Positions 23,880-34,615 of a stretch of DNA of 64,000 bases are shown here, in pieces; the first letter of the stretch is position 1; the number at the start of each line of letters is the position of its first letter. A program made the translations under genes and the position numbers. The stretch is from assembly GCA_021234155.1 (NCBI GenBank), contig JAJEKV010000080.1, forward strand, positions 4,197,953 through 4,261,952. Reading direction: 5' to 3'. Below the pieces are notes generated by a model. It was not told where the DNA came from. It was given only the letters and a program-made list of their open reading frames with translations, and searched no databases. Origin of the DNA: Isoetes taiwanensis. Taxonomy: Eukaryota > Streptophyta > Lycopodiopsida > Isoetales > Isoetaceae.

Positions 23880-24110
23880 TGCGGCGGCCAAAGCCCCATC
23901 GTATGGGCAAGAGGACACAAGGCAACAATGCAGGTTCAAATCCCGCTTGTTTGGCAATTCATACATGCTGCCACATATGGTCTTGCACTTTTGTCAATAG
24001 ATATAAACCCATTATTAAGCAGGCATTGCATTGACAAGTTGGACATTAATAGTCGGCCCAACCTCAGAGGTTGCCTTGGCCGCCGCGATAAATTTCTTGT
24101 AATCTATAAG
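23880..24110 (+). repeat. SINE-like repeat with tRNA-like Pol III boxes (also in copy B, about 25340-25570)
   Basis: ATCGTATGGGCAAGAG (A-box-like) is followed about 20 bases later by CAGGTTCAAATCCCG, a near-consensus B box (GGTTCNANTCC). A related copy lies on the minus strand at 36690-36990, with ATCATATGGGCAAGAG and ATAGGTTCAAATCCCG. Both copies end in CCTTGGCCGCCGCGATAAAT, then TTCTTGTA. This suggests a tRNA-derived SINE family. No canonical tRNA fold is claimed. Confidence 0.55.
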
Positions 24111-24716
24111 TCCTTTGCCCTTTTGAGACATTCGACTTTTGGACATTGAAAACTTGCGTGTGCTAAGTCTTCAATAAAGATACGTAGATAGCACAGACAT
24201 GTAATGTATTGGTTTTTTAGCCCCCCTTGCATAAGCTTGAGCCCATAGATAGCACAGACATGTAATGTATTGGTTTTTTAGCCCCCCTTGCATAAGCTTG
24301 AGCCCCAGAAAAAAAGTTTGAGCACGACACCTTGCGCTATAAAAATAAAAAAATAAAAAACTAAATGTTTTCTACGTGATATCATGGTGCAATCAGAGTT
24401 TGCAACTGCTTAGATTTGAAATCGACTGGCATCGAATTACAGGATGTATATGGGGGACTGATATGCTCTGAAGGTCTTGGAATATTTGCATTGCATTGAA
24501 TGTAAGATTTCCAAAGATTTAAGGAGTCTAATGTAAGATCTCAGCATTAAAGAGCAAGAGCAGGGACTGGGTTGGATTTGGTTGTAGCTGCCTGATGGAA
24601 AGCCGGAGCTGGAAAGTTGGACATGCCAAGACAGGAATCTAACCAATCCACTTTGAGGTACGAAGTCTGGTTCATGGTTGTTGGAGAGAGAAGATGGCAA
24701 AGCAAGAGATTGTCTG

Positions 24717-24842
24717 GATGTTATGTGGAACGGGAAGGGGGAGGGCATTCTTGCCAGCCCTCTGACCTGCAGGCGCGACCGGATTCTGCAGGTCAGGGGC
24801 TGGCAAGAATGCTCGACCCCTTCCCGCTCCACTACGTCAAGG
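24717..24842. repeat. Foldback unit B1
   Basis: This is the best hairpin of the four. GCATTCTTGCCAGCCC, then TCTGACCTGCAG, pairs almost perfectly with CTGCAGGTCAG, then GGGCTGGCAAGAATGC, around a 13-base loop. The arms continue outward through GTGGAACGGGAAGGGG and CCCCTTCCCGCTCCAC. Confidence 0.85.
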
Positions 24843-24928
24843 TAAGCCCCAACCTGATTCTCCCAGTTTTCTACATGCCAGTTTTCATTCTGGATAAGAA
24901 TGATTCTTGAATCCATAGGAATCAATAC

Positions 24929-25067
24929 CTACTTACCTTGACGTTATGTGGGCGGAAGGGGAGGGCATTCTGCATTCCGACCCAGCCGCCGACCTTCTCG
25001 CAGACCGGGATTACGGGCCTGGCAAGAATGCTCGACTCCCCTTCCGCCTCCCTACGTCAAGGTAAGC
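24929..25067. repeat. Foldback unit B2
   Basis: Outer arms CTTACCTTGACG and CGTCAAGGTAAG are present. The left inner arm has lost the TTGCC of CATTCTTGCC, and the core is the least well paired of the four units. Confidence 0.75.
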
Positions 25068-25639
25068 CCCAACCTGATTCTCCCAGTTTTCTGCATGCCA
25101 GTTTTCATTCTGGATAAGAATGATTCTTGAATCCGTAGGAATCAATACCTACTTACCTTGACGTAAAGAAATCGGCCTCTGGCGAAGAACCCCGTCCTTA
25201 TGGAAAACCATCTTGATGTCAACTCTACCCTTGATACAGAACCCGACTGACCGACCTAAACGTACTAAACGAAGAACCATAATTCAATGTTGGACATAAT
25301 AACAGATCTACTTGCACAAGTTAGGATCCAAAGAAATGTTCGCGGCGGCCAAAGCCCCATCGTATGGGCAAGAGGACACAAGGCAACAATGCAGGTTCAA
25401 ATCCCGCTTGTTTGGCAATTCAAACATGCTGCCACATATGGTCTTGCACTTTTGTCAATAGATATAAACCCATTATTAAGCAGGCATTGCATTGACAAGT
25501 TGGACATTAATAGTCGGCCCAACCTCAGAGGTTGCCTTGGCCGCCGCGATAAATTTCTTGTAATCTATAAGTCCTTTGCCCTTTTGAGACATTCGACTTT
25601 TGGACATTGAAAACTTGCGTGTGCTAAGTCTTCAATAAA

Positions 25640-25903
25640 AAAAAAAAAGAAAACTTGCGTGTGCAAGAAGTGAACTTGGCAGTTGCTATTTTAGTTTTAA
25701 CACTCTTATTTAAGGAGCTATCATGGAATTAGGTATGGCGGTTGCCTCTTGCTATATTGAGCACCGACATGTGATGTATGCTCTGCAATACAAGTATTGT
25801 GCATTTGTTTCGTATGTCATTGCAAGATTTCCAGGATCAATCCAGATCGCTTGCCGCTAACAGAGCACCGTATCTATACCAAGAAAAATAAAACGAGAGA
25901 ATG

Positions 25904-25935
<32 letters not shown>

Positions 25936-28900
25936 GGACTAGGAATTGAAAATGGAGGACATTTTTTTTGCCAAAAAGAAGCTCTGGCATGGAGCTTTTG
26001 GCTATGGCAGAGCAGGGGATGCTGACTAGAACTATAGTCAGATTAGGAGAATGAGGGCTTCGGCCATAGCCATAGCCAACAAAGAAGGGAAACTAAGACG
26101 AAAGGAAGGGAGGCTTTTTTTCACAAGGGTCGATCTCTCTGAAGGTTTTTTCCAAACTCTGACAAATAGGCTGTCACCACCTCCATCTCTATGCCCTACC
26201 TTTTGCCCATTTTCTAATTTTCTTAACCGTGGATCTTGAAAATAGGATCTAATGGCGAAAACTAATGCCGCATCAGTTTTTGATGAGGTGGAGGAGCTAC
26301 GTAGATCGATTAGAATTAAAGAAAGGCCGTAGGCTTGGTTGGGCTGGGATGCTTAAAAAAAAAAAAAAAACTCGGAGGCTACGATCTCCACGGATGGACG
26401 GGCGTGCTTTTTTCTTTTGGTTTGTTCTCTTGGTATCTTCAGCATATTCTTCACCCCTTCCACAAGGACTTTCATTCATCTGCAGTGGCGCATTTGAGTA
26501 TCGAATTCCTTCAAGTTATGAATGACGAGTTATGAATGATGCAACTTAAAGAAGGCTTGGGAGGTTTGCATGTGGCATGCTTGCGAGTGCAATCTACTGT
26601 TTTGCACCTCCAAGGATTGCAATTGAACTTGCAGGCCTAGGTAAATCACTAGAAGTTTAAGTTGTTCATCTTAGTACCTTCCAAACATGGAAGATTCGAA
26701 GCTCAAAATTTCCTTTGATGGCATAAAAAAGCCACTCTAGAACCTATCCAGAGCAATGATACATGATGCAAGAAGGTTGCGGATGCCAGGTGGGATCAAA
26801 TCGTTTATTCCATGTATTATAGCGTTCAGGTCATCTTTTATTGCAAGCCATCGATGTGGGGAATATTCCTAACATTGTACCATATCGATGGCCCACATCA
26901 TTTACAACTAAAACGAGACAAACTTTTCCAATGGTGCACCTTGACCTCAATGGTCCAAACCACAATATCATCAAATAAGAGAAATTACATAAACCTTGGT
27001 AGACCGGATTTGCCACCATGGGTTGGCCTCAGGCTTGGACACCGGATTAACGAAGGAATTTATGGAAAAAAAGAGCAGATGATCTGCAACAGAAGTATGT
27101 ATGTATTCTATGTATCTGCTGGCAGTAGAAGCCGTTCCCATGCCGTCCTGCAACGTACAATTTCTCTGCCTTTGCAAACTGCCAATCTCCTGTTTCTGCA
27201 TTGAAATGCTCTGTTCTTTCTTGAGAAAACCTTTCGTTCCTCTGTTCCGGATCACGAAGCCCATCACGAAGCTTTATAACAGGGCATTGATTTTCCGCTC
27301 AATTGGAATGTGACAGCCCATCACTAAGCTTTAAAACAGAGCATTGATTTTCCGCCCAACTGCAATATACAGCAGGCCAATTCAACCAATTTGGATGACC
27401 AACACGAAAAATCATTATGCCCAAAGCAGAATGGGATTTCCTGCTTCAATCCCTGCAGAAACTTTAGCCCGATTTGGCTAATACTAGTCCGGATATGGGG
27501 ATTCAGAAGTCCAGTTTCAGACCCATCAAATGAAAAAGGGTTGACAAGTCCGATTTCATCCTCTGAGGTCCGATTTACGGGTTTGCAGTCAAGGATTACA
27601 CAGGCCCAATTTAAACAGAGGTGAGCTCCTCATGTGAGCTCCTCATGTTTTGGCCCATTAAATGAAACAGGTTTCTAATCAAGGGCGTCGCCTGATACCT
27701 CTCGCAAATAGCCGGCCTCTACTACTGCCTGGCCTCTGATCAAACATGCAGGTTACAAAGCCTTAAAAGCATCCCAAATACTAGACGCTGCTCTGTTCCA
27801 GCAAAATATCTGCATCACCTGAAGATCAAAATCCCTCTCTAACTTCCAGCCACCCAAAGATCTGGCAAGGCAAAGCTCTGTCGCCCAACTGGCCGCTAGT
27901 CTGTGTTCTGTTCTCATGTTCTGTTCTCAGGCAAGAACTTGCCAACAAATGCCTCGTGGGTTTCTAAACTTGGCATACAATTCAGCCTTTGCAAAAACAT
28001 CCATGAAAAACCCAAAATAGCATGAAACACTCAAGCTCCTCTCACATGGCAAATTATACGAATTCTTATACAATACCATACGCAAATCATAGTCCAAACC
28101 ACTGCCTGAAACCCCTATCCCAACCCAAAACGAAATTAGCACACTATATGGAAGCTATCATCACATATAAAATTATAGGATGAGATCATGAAGACTTTGC
28201 TTTGGTGAGACTTTGAAATGTTGGGTGGGTTTTTCAATGCTTCGAGCGTTCGAGCGCTTCAACTCGGTGTGGTGAGATGCTTGAAGTTTGCTCTAGAGCT
28301 ATAAAAGTTTTAATTTTAGCCTGCAATTGTTTCTAACATCTGTAGGATTGAAGCTTCTATACATTAGCATCAAAACCTTTGATTTCTCTAAAGGTGTTAC
28401 TCCATTGCTGCCTATTTTTGTAATATAGGTTTCGTCCGTTCTTGCCTTTTGGCAACAAAGATACATTTGCAGCATCTTCATGTGTATCGTTGTAGATTCT
28501 GGTGGTGTCTCAAAATTATTGAAAGAGACAAGTACAGATACTTTACCGTGTCAAAACAAATTTGTCCTGTTTCTATGAGCTCTCCATGTAGTCATAATGG
28601 ATCTTCGAATCATTTTTAAAGCTTCGAGTAAAAGAGGCGCTTCATCTCGCAATTTAGCATCTATATCTAGTATCTATAATTGAAATACAACATAATGACA
28701 TGTCTTTGCAGTGGATGATTTTCTCATTAAACGCTCATTAAAGGACAATACAATTGCTACAATAGTTTATTTCTTTATTCTGTCTCTCATAGAAAAAAAG
28801 CGTCTTAGTTACTAGTTAAATGAGCATGCACCCATGTGGAATAACCTCCCTGCATCAAAATTATAATGTAGAAGAAGAAAGACGCCTTACCTTTCCATCA

Positions 28901-29314
28901 TATCATGCATAGACATGTCATTGATTTAAGAATAAATAATTGTACAAATCTAAATAAACCCTATCTTTTAAGGTAAACTCATAAATGAAAGATGTAGTCA
29001 GAAAAGTAAAAGTAGTCCTCTCAATTTTATATGTTATCTAGATTCTGGTCTAGATAAAAAGTTAAAGGACAAGTTAAAAAGTCCTCCATGATGTTTCATA
29101 GGCTAACCATGATTTGCGAATCAAAAAGAAATCCTTAAAGAAAATAACTGGACTTTAAGTAGATCTTTTAATATAGAATACAGTTGCTTCGTTGACCTTT
29201 TCAGGTTCAGATCTCGACGAAGGGTTAAAGGTAATTTATGTTGAATAGTCATCAAGTTTAGAAGTCCAATGTTGCTCAATCGTTAGGCTTGTAGCTTAAC
29301 GTTGTAAAAAAGCA
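25640..29314. other. Intergenic DNA upstream of the ankyrin gene
   Basis: No supported gene. The longest frame (26812-27204, 130 codons) has no motif I know. Structure seen: a 29-base A run at 25904-25932; a 15-base A run near 26355; an imperfect duplication at 27263-27360 (AGCTTTATAACAGGGCATTG against AGCTTTAAAACAGAGCATTG); and a short tandem GTGAGCTCCTCAT at 27620-27646. The last 150 bases before 29315 should hold the promoter; AATATAGA at 29171 is a weak TATA candidate only. Confidence 0.5.
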
Positions 29315-31621
29315 ATGGAGGACGAATTGGGAACGGATGGCGAATTTGGATTTGATCCGAATCCATTGCACCGGGCTTGCGCTCTTGGTGACCAACAAAA
29401 GTTGGCAGAATTGATAGCAAATGATGCAGATCTTTGTGCAGTGATTGGGGATAGAAAAAGTACTCTATTGCATATTGCTGCAGAATATGGTCAAGTGTCT
29501 ATCTTGGAGATCCTGCTCACCACTAAGGCAGCTTCACACATCTTGACTGAAGATCATGAAGGAGACACTCCTATCCACATTGCTACCAATAATATTGATG
29601 TTTTTGGGATCTTGTACGACGAACTCGCTTCTCAACAACCCAAGATGCATGTAGATAACTTGCTAAACAGCAAGAAAAGAACCCTTTTGCATTATGCTGC
29701 AGGAAAGGGAGATTTAGATGTTGTAAAATTTCTCTTGGGGAAAAATGCCGACAAACTTGCTCGTGACATGTATGGTGCAACTCCCTTCCATTTTGCTGCT
29801 AGATGTGGAAGTATCCCAGTAATGCAGGAGCTTATCAGAGATGATGTAGATATTGCAAATGGAAAGGGAAGAACAGCCTTGCACTATGCATCATGGAATG
29901 GGCAAAACAAGGCTGTGGAATGGTTACTTAAGAATGGGGCATCACTGTTTAAAACTGATGCAAATGGAGACACCGCTCTCCATTGGGCTGCTAGAAGTGA
30001 GCCTTCCGAAGTCTTGTACACACTCATGGAGCGAGATGCTGATGTGTTTGCTGCAAATAAGGCGGGCCAGCTACCACTTAGCCTCGCACTCCACAACCAG
30101 AAAGGTGCTACCATTGCAGAAATTGTGAAACGAATTTGCACTGCCATGAAAAAATCTAACTCGATTCAACATCGCCATTCAATCTTTATGGCCCGCTACA
30201 AGGATGGCGCTACTCTACTTCATTACGCTGCGGCTTATGGTAGCCAAGAGGTGGTGGATTGGTTCTTCTCACAGGCACGGATTGCCACCGTGCGCAAGAA
30301 AGATGGTAAGAACAAGAATTTTCTGGCCACAGTCAATAGTAAAGACAAAAATGGCAACAATCCCTTCCACTGGGCTGCAATCAACGGGAATACTCCTGTT
30401 ATGGAGACTCTTAGATCATATAAAGTGGATCCCTTGGCCAAGAACAAGGAAAATAGAACGCCCTTGTTGCTTGCTCTGATCAACAATCATCTTGAATTTG
30501 CAACCAGCCTACGGAATTGCTTAGGAAAAGACATCAAAGTTGAGATGTGGATGGAGGACATAGGTATATGGACAGACACATTCATTGATGAAGACTTGAT
30601 TAGGACATTTAGGTTCCATATGAAAAGGTTTTTTTTCGAGCCTAGTGGACTCCAAGATAAGGATATCAAGAAGGAAATGCCATTCATTTACAAAGCTCTC
30701 TATGCAAAAGAAGAAGGTGCTGCTAAGTTCATTCAAGAAATTAGCAATGTCGTGAATAAGGCTGGAAAGCTAACTAGCAATGTTGTGAATCAGGCTGGAA
30801 AGCTAACTGGTCGAACAGCACTGCATTGGGCAACAATATTGAATCAGAAGGAAATTGTTTTCAAGCTATGCCAAGAATACCCAAGCACTTTGGTTGCCTT
30901 TGTTGCGGATACAGAGAACAAGACTCCAGTGGATTATGCCACAGATTCAGAAATTTTGAGGGAATTGATGAAAAGACCAGATGTAGCATCCTATGCCCGT
31001 AAGCTACATAGAGATACTCAGAGGTATGTAAGTGCCTGCAATGCTATTCTGGTGAGTGCAGCGTTGATTGTAAATGTAACATTTTCTGGCTGGTTACACC
31101 CTCCGTTGAATGATAGTTTCAAATATGCCCATCGGTATCCAGCCTTGAGAATGTTTTGGATTTTTAATGGGTCATCATTTTTCTTTGCAATTGCAACTGT
31201 TGTTGCAGCAGCTTCTGCGGTTTTACCAGCGCCTTACCAGGGCATATCCGAGGGAGTAACAAGCATTCGTACCTCATTGTGTTATGCTGCTGCCTTGTTG
31301 GCGCTTTCTATTGTTTTTGTGTTTGGTGCGTTTGCAGCAGCGAGCTTTGTTGTTTTGCCACGGTCATCCACGTACCATAAATGCATGATTTGTGGCATAG
31401 CCTTGGGTGGACTGCTCTGCCTTTGTTTTATTTGGAGAACATTGATGGACTGTACAAGGTTCATTCCCGCCCTTCAACTCCAGATGCTCAGCCTGCTAAA
31501 TTTGATCCCCACAAAAGCAGGCCTACTAGTCCACAGATTGATGGTCGTGATCATTATGAGTTGGGAACCCGGCATGAATATCTTCCATGGGATGATGGCC
31601 TTGACGAAGCCTCAAGTCTAA
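29315..31621 (+). CDS. Ankyrin-repeat membrane protein, PGG/ACD6-like, 768 aa, intronless
   Basis: Plant ankyrin/PGG proteins (ACD6-like family) are membrane proteins linked to defence and stress signalling; a precise role cannot be given here. The start ATG sits in a fair context (AGCAATGG). About twelve ankyrin-type units are visible: PNPLHRAC (residue 16), STLLHIAAEYG (about 49), GDTPIHIA, RTLLHYAAGKGD, GATPFHFAARCG, GRTALHYASWNG, GDTALHWAA, GATLLHYAAAYG, NNPFHWAAINGN, NRTPLLLAL, GRTALHWAT (about 499) and NKTPVDYAT (about 535). A direct repeat SNVVNKAGKLT/SNVVNQAGKLT precedes the last two. Four hydrophobic segments follow from about residue 570 (ACNAILVSAALIVNVTFSGW), the second at 614-637, the third at 652-681 and the fourth at 690-706, which fits the PGG domain, although HPP replaces the literal PGG. 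The C-terminus after the fourth segment may be frameshifted (see the entry at 31430). It is the only long intact gene in the window. Confidence 0.92.
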   Translation: MEDELGTDGEFGFDPNPLHRACALGDQQKLAELIANDADLCAVIGDRKSTLLHIAAEYGQVSILEILLTTKAASHILTEDHEGDTPIHIATNNIDVFGILYDELASQQPKMHVDNLLNSKKRTLLHYAAGKGDLDVVKFLLGKNADKLARDMYGATPFHFAARCGSIPVMQELIRDDVDIANGKGRTALHYASWNGQNKAVEWLLKNGASLFKTDANGDTALHWAARSEPSEVLYTLMERDADVFAANKAGQLPLSLALHNQKGATIAEIVKRICTAMKKSNSIQHRHSIFMARYKDGATLLHYAAAYGSQEVVDWFFSQARIATVRKKDGKNKNFLATVNSKDKNGNNPFHWAAINGNTPVMETLRSYKVDPLAKNKENRTPLLLALINNHLEFATSLRNCLGKDIKVEMWMEDIGIWTDTFIDEDLIRTFRFHMKRFFFEPSGLQDKDIKKEMPFIYKALYAKEEGAAKFIQEISNVVNKAGKLTSNVVNQAGKLTGRTALHWATILNQKEIVFKLCQEYPSTLVAFVADTENKTPVDYATDSEILRELMKRPDVASYARKLHRDTQRYVSACNAILVSAALIVNVTFSGWLHPPLNDSFKYAHRYPALRMFWIFNGSSFFFAIATVVAAASAVLPAPYQGISEGVTSIRTSLCYAAALLALSIVFVFGAFAAASFVVLPRSSTYHKCMICGIALGGLLCLCFIWRTLMDCTRFIPALQLQMLSLLNLIPTKAGLLVHRLMVVIIMSWEPGMNIFHGMMALTKPQV

Positions 31622-31635
31622 CAGGTGGTGCATAA
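31430..31635 (+). other. Alternative-frame C-terminus of the ankyrin/PGG protein
   Basis: In the +2 frame relative to the ankyrin gene, an open stretch ends at a TAA at 31633-31635 and reads SRPSTPDAQPAKFDPHKSRP, followed later by HEYLPWDDGLDEASSLTGGA. Its polar, Pro/Ser/Asp-rich composition looks like a cytosolic tail. The annotated frame, in contrast, gives an odd mix of Leu/Met-rich residues after the last membrane segment. A single-base indel between about 31430 and 31470 in this allele, or in the read, would explain it. Confidence 0.5.
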
Positions 31636-32773
31636 TCTCGTTACCAATGTGTCATGGTGTGCTGAATTCTATTTCTCTTGTAATTTGTAGTTCGTTATCT
31701 TCTTGACATAACCACGCATTCTCACTATTCTTCCCAAGTTCCGGGTCATGATTTTCTAGATGGAGAGGGTAAAAAGTCAAGATTTTCCTAGGGTACGGAA
31801 GCTGTAAGGAACTTCGCCACAGGATATCACCTCTTCTAGGATATCACCTATTTTAGCACATAACTGATTTGGCCTCAAATATGAAGAGAAATAGAAATAA
31901 AAATATCTAAACTGTGTAGGTACATTGGCCATATAGTATCTACTCTAGCAGTTCACATGATAAAAAATGATGCCCTCGGTGATTTATTATGCTTGCAGCA
32001 AGTCAAGCAGTAAAAGGAGCATCCGCTTCAGGTTAGATAGTGGAAGAAATTGTAAACATCACCATTTTCTCTACTCCTCATGTGATAAATTCTGTATTAC
32101 TGTCTATAGCAGGCAATCACTCTATCCATGCATGTAATCAAGTGACAAATTGTTCCAAGGATGGGTCTACGATACCAATATGGAACTCTGAAGACTTTAT
32201 ACACAGGCATGTCTGGAAACAAGAAAAGGTGGAGTTTTATCCCTGGAAAACTGTAGTGGTGGTTCTAATCAGATATGAAATATGCAGGCCAACCATATCC
32301 AAAGCCAGGCCAATTCTAGTTATCTGTGACAGGTTCCTTCTCATGCTGTGCAGTATAAAGGATATTGGCGCTAGCCCAAGGTACTTCTGTTGAATTCAAC
32401 AGGTCAAAATTATTCTTCAGCTTCATGCCCTCAAATCAGAAGACTCTCCTCCAAACCACTATCTAAGAGCAAATTTTGATTCAAAATGGAGTGTTGAATC
32501 TGTACCATACACCAGGGGCAGTGTTCTCAGTCATTTATTATCGCACTAAAGAAAAACACCATACCATGAAGAATTAGTGTAATGCCATTTAAACTCAAAC
32601 TTGAAACAAGACATGCCGCTGCCAAGGTTGTATATAATGGGAGCAACGACCCTACGCTCCCAACCTCCCTACATGAAAAAGCAGCGTTTGATTTCAAGAT
32701 AAAGGGTACTATAAATCTTATCAAGAAAAATTAATTCTTTCAGAACCAGGCCATAACCATTATAATTGCTAGG
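31622..32773. other. Intergenic DNA downstream of the ankyrin gene
   Basis: This should hold the 3' UTR of the gene (TTGTAATTTG motifs near 31680) but no clear polyadenylation signal. A 117-codon frame at 32040-32393 has no recognised motif and may be chance. Confidence 0.45.
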
Positions 32774-32989
32774 TTTCAGATTGCCCAATGTATTGAACCA
32801 CTCATGGAACATAAGAAAAAAACACTTAGGAATCGCTGGGGCACATTACAGTTTAGTCTTGGAACTGGGCTTAAGCAGAAGAACCCAAAGCTTGTTGATG
32901 CAACCATCAATTCGATCCGAAATAATATATCATCTCCAGATCTTCAACGCTCTTACAAGTTTGCATTGTCATGGAATTGGTATTAAGAG
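32774..32989 (+). pseudogene. Orphan exon-like segment, unrecognised
   Basis: After a possible acceptor (GCTAGGTTTCAG) a frame of about 70 codons reads IAQCIEPLMEHKKKTLRNRW, with later LVDATINSIRNNISSPDL and FALSWNWY before TAA. The amino-acid composition looks like genuine coding sequence. No neighbouring exons were found. I do not recognise the family. Confidence 0.35.
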
Positions 32990-33401
32990 TTAGTAGTTAG
33001 GAGTTAGCTACTACTAAAGTGAAATGAGATATAATGGGTTAGTCCCAAAGATACTGTGTTGTTTTCTTCCCAAAAAATAAATAAATAAAGAGATTTCCAC
33101 AATCCAATACATGATCTGGACTAATCTCAGCATATAGAATATGAATATGCAATAAAAATTTCTGGAATCCTACTCTAGCGTATTACAATTACTCAAACCT
33201 GCTGCGCGCAGAAAATATACACATTCTGACGATCTGAGGAGCTCCAAGCAGTGATCTGATTTGAGGAGCTCCAAATATAGATAATCTACTGTACTTTCTT
33301 AAACCCCTAGTATGTAAAAAAAACACTTACCTGGGCTGTGGTGGGCGGTCGCTGTGTGGGCAACCGAGACTCTGCCGCAAAAATGGAAGGATCTGGCCGC
33401 C

Positions 33402-33449
33402 ATGAAAAGCACACAATGGTCACATGAAAAGCACACAATGGTCACACGA
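33402..33449. repeat. Two-copy tandem repeat, 24 bp
   Basis: ATGAAAAGCACACAATGGTC is present twice in direct tandem, with CAC following each. Confidence 0.85.
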
Positions 33450-33544
33450 CGGGTTTTTTGGGTTGCCTTTAAGGGTTGATGGAATATGCCGTTTTGTATT
33501 AAGGGAAAGACCTTCTGCTTGCAATTCTGGGCTGGAAATCGTGC

Positions 33545-33592
33545 CGACGCGCGAACAGCAAGGTCTTTCGACGCGCGAACAGCAAGGTCTTT
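33545..33592. repeat. Two-copy tandem repeat, about 23 bp, GC-rich
   Basis: GACGCGCGAACAGCAAGGTC followed by TTT occurs twice. The preceding CTTGCAATTCTGG and CGCGCG motifs recur near 34553-34600, next to the left end of the large inverted repeat, so the two places share a repeat. Confidence 0.8.
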
Positions 33593-34170
33593 GGCATAAT
33601 GTAAAGTTTCGGTAGTTTCATTCTGAAATTTTCATCCAATCCTAGAGTGACACGTGTGCAGCATTCTTTTCGGGAATTGTTCAATTAGTTGCATTCTAAG
33701 TTTTCTAGTTGCATTCCAAGATCTCTAATTGCATTGCTTGCTATTACTTGCATTCTGCCTTGCATTCTAGTTTCTTGATTAATTTACAGGAGGTTTCTAT
33801 TTACTAGCTGGGGAATTGAACCCCAGTGAAATCATAGCCTAGCAACAGATTGGAAAAGGTTACATAAAACATGAAAATCTTCTTAAAGAACCACCAGACT
33901 TGTTTGCGGAGGAGTTGGAACCAAAACCCTGCTAAACAAACCATTTTTCTTTGTTATGCTCTGCTTCTCCGCTTCTGGGCTGCTCCATCTGCAAATCAGA
34001 CTCTTCTCGAATCTGTCAGCGTTTTCCACGATCGCCCAAATGGCTGGCCTCAATCCCGATCCCGGCCTCTATATTTTCCTTCTCGTTTTTGGAAGCATCA
34101 GATCTTCAGAAGCAACCCGAATGTACAGCTCTTCCTTAGCTCTTGTAACTTCACGTAACTTGGCACATAG
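33593..34170. other. Repeat-rich spacer
   Basis: A loose TTGCATTCTAG-type minisatellite lies at 33685-33775. Overlapping frames at 33871-34282 on the plus strand have no motif and run into the purine-rich tract. Confidence 0.5.
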
Positions 34171-34171
34171 G

Positions 34172-34347
34172 AAAGAAAGAAACGACAAAAGAAAGCAAAG
34201 CATAATAAAGAAAGAAACGAAAGTAAAGTATAGGAAAGAAAGAAGCGGCAGAAAACAAAGAAAGAAAGAAAGCAAGGTATAGGAAAGAAATAAAGCGAAG
34301 AAAACAAAGAAAGAATAGAATAGAATAGGTTTTTTAACGTCCACGGA
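34172..34347 (-). mobile_element. LINE 3' end with a long degenerate microsatellite tail
   Basis: On the minus strand, CTTCCGTGGACGTTAAAAAA is followed by CCTATTCTATTCTATTC and then by a 150-base TTTCTTTC-like tract. The same CCGTGGACGTTAAAAAA end with a TATTC tail occurs at 42750-42791, and a related GGTCTCACGGCGTTAA end with a TTTAA tail closes the LINE at 22591-22626. The purine tract is therefore read as an expanded tail. The LINE body to the right (to about 34500) is short and has no recognisable coding. Confidence 0.6.
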
Positions 34348-34615
34348 AGCGCCAAGGCACCATGATTTTGCAAGCGCTATGATCTTGCGGACAACCAAGG
34401 CGCCATTGCTATAGCTCGATGGCAGCATAGAAGGCACCGTAGCCAAAGGCTCCATCGTCGAAGTATCACAGGGAAAATGAAAATGCAATGCCACGTCACC
34501 GCCATGTCAAAATAAAACTACCGCAAACTTCACATAACAATAATTGCCTTCTACTTGCAATTCTGGCGTGCAGGTGTGCCTCCGCGCGTCAGGTGTGCCG
34601 CCGCGTCGATGCGCT

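Larger units (their letters stand above)
22804..24178. repeat. Large direct duplication, copy A (1.37 kb)
   Basis: The copy starts GATACGTAGATAGCACAGAC and ends at AAGTCTTCAATAAA, directly against copy B. It contains two foldback units (near 23283-23388 and 23471-23608) and a SINE-like box (23880-24110). Many of the differences from copy B fall in GC-rich spots (for example CCCGGTT against CCCAGTT, TGCGGTT against TGCCAGTT). The open frames inside (such as 23493-23789) read through hairpins and are not genes. Confidence 0.9.
24179..25639. repeat. Large direct duplication, copy B (1.46 kb)
   Basis: It is a direct copy of 22804-24178 with an extra tandem duplication of about 65 bp at its start (the ATAGATAGCACAGACATGTA segment appears at both 24185 and 24246). 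Foldback units lie at about 24717-24842 and 24929-25067, and the SINE-like box at about 25340-25570. The end is followed by a short A-run and a partial repeat of GAAAACTTGCGTGTGC. Confidence 0.9.

Noticed and set aside
23899-23945. Possible tRNA gene
   Set aside because: A- and B-box-like motifs are present, but I could not draw acceptor or anticodon stems; a SINE-like remnant fits better.
23240-25130. Several open frames of 60-162 codons on both strands (for example 24437-24925 minus)
   Set aside because: They run through the foldback units and duplications; GC-rich hairpins lack stops in several frames. No motif, and the same peptides recur only because the DNA is repeated.
25904-25932. 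29-base A run as the tail of a retrogene
   Set aside because: No coding body and no target duplication were found around it.
34069-34494. 141-codon minus-strand frame rich in Phe, Ser and Leu
   Set aside because: It is translation of the purine-rich tract (LINE tail); the shared string SVDVKKPILFYS with the 42727 frame comes from the LINE 3' end, not from a protein.
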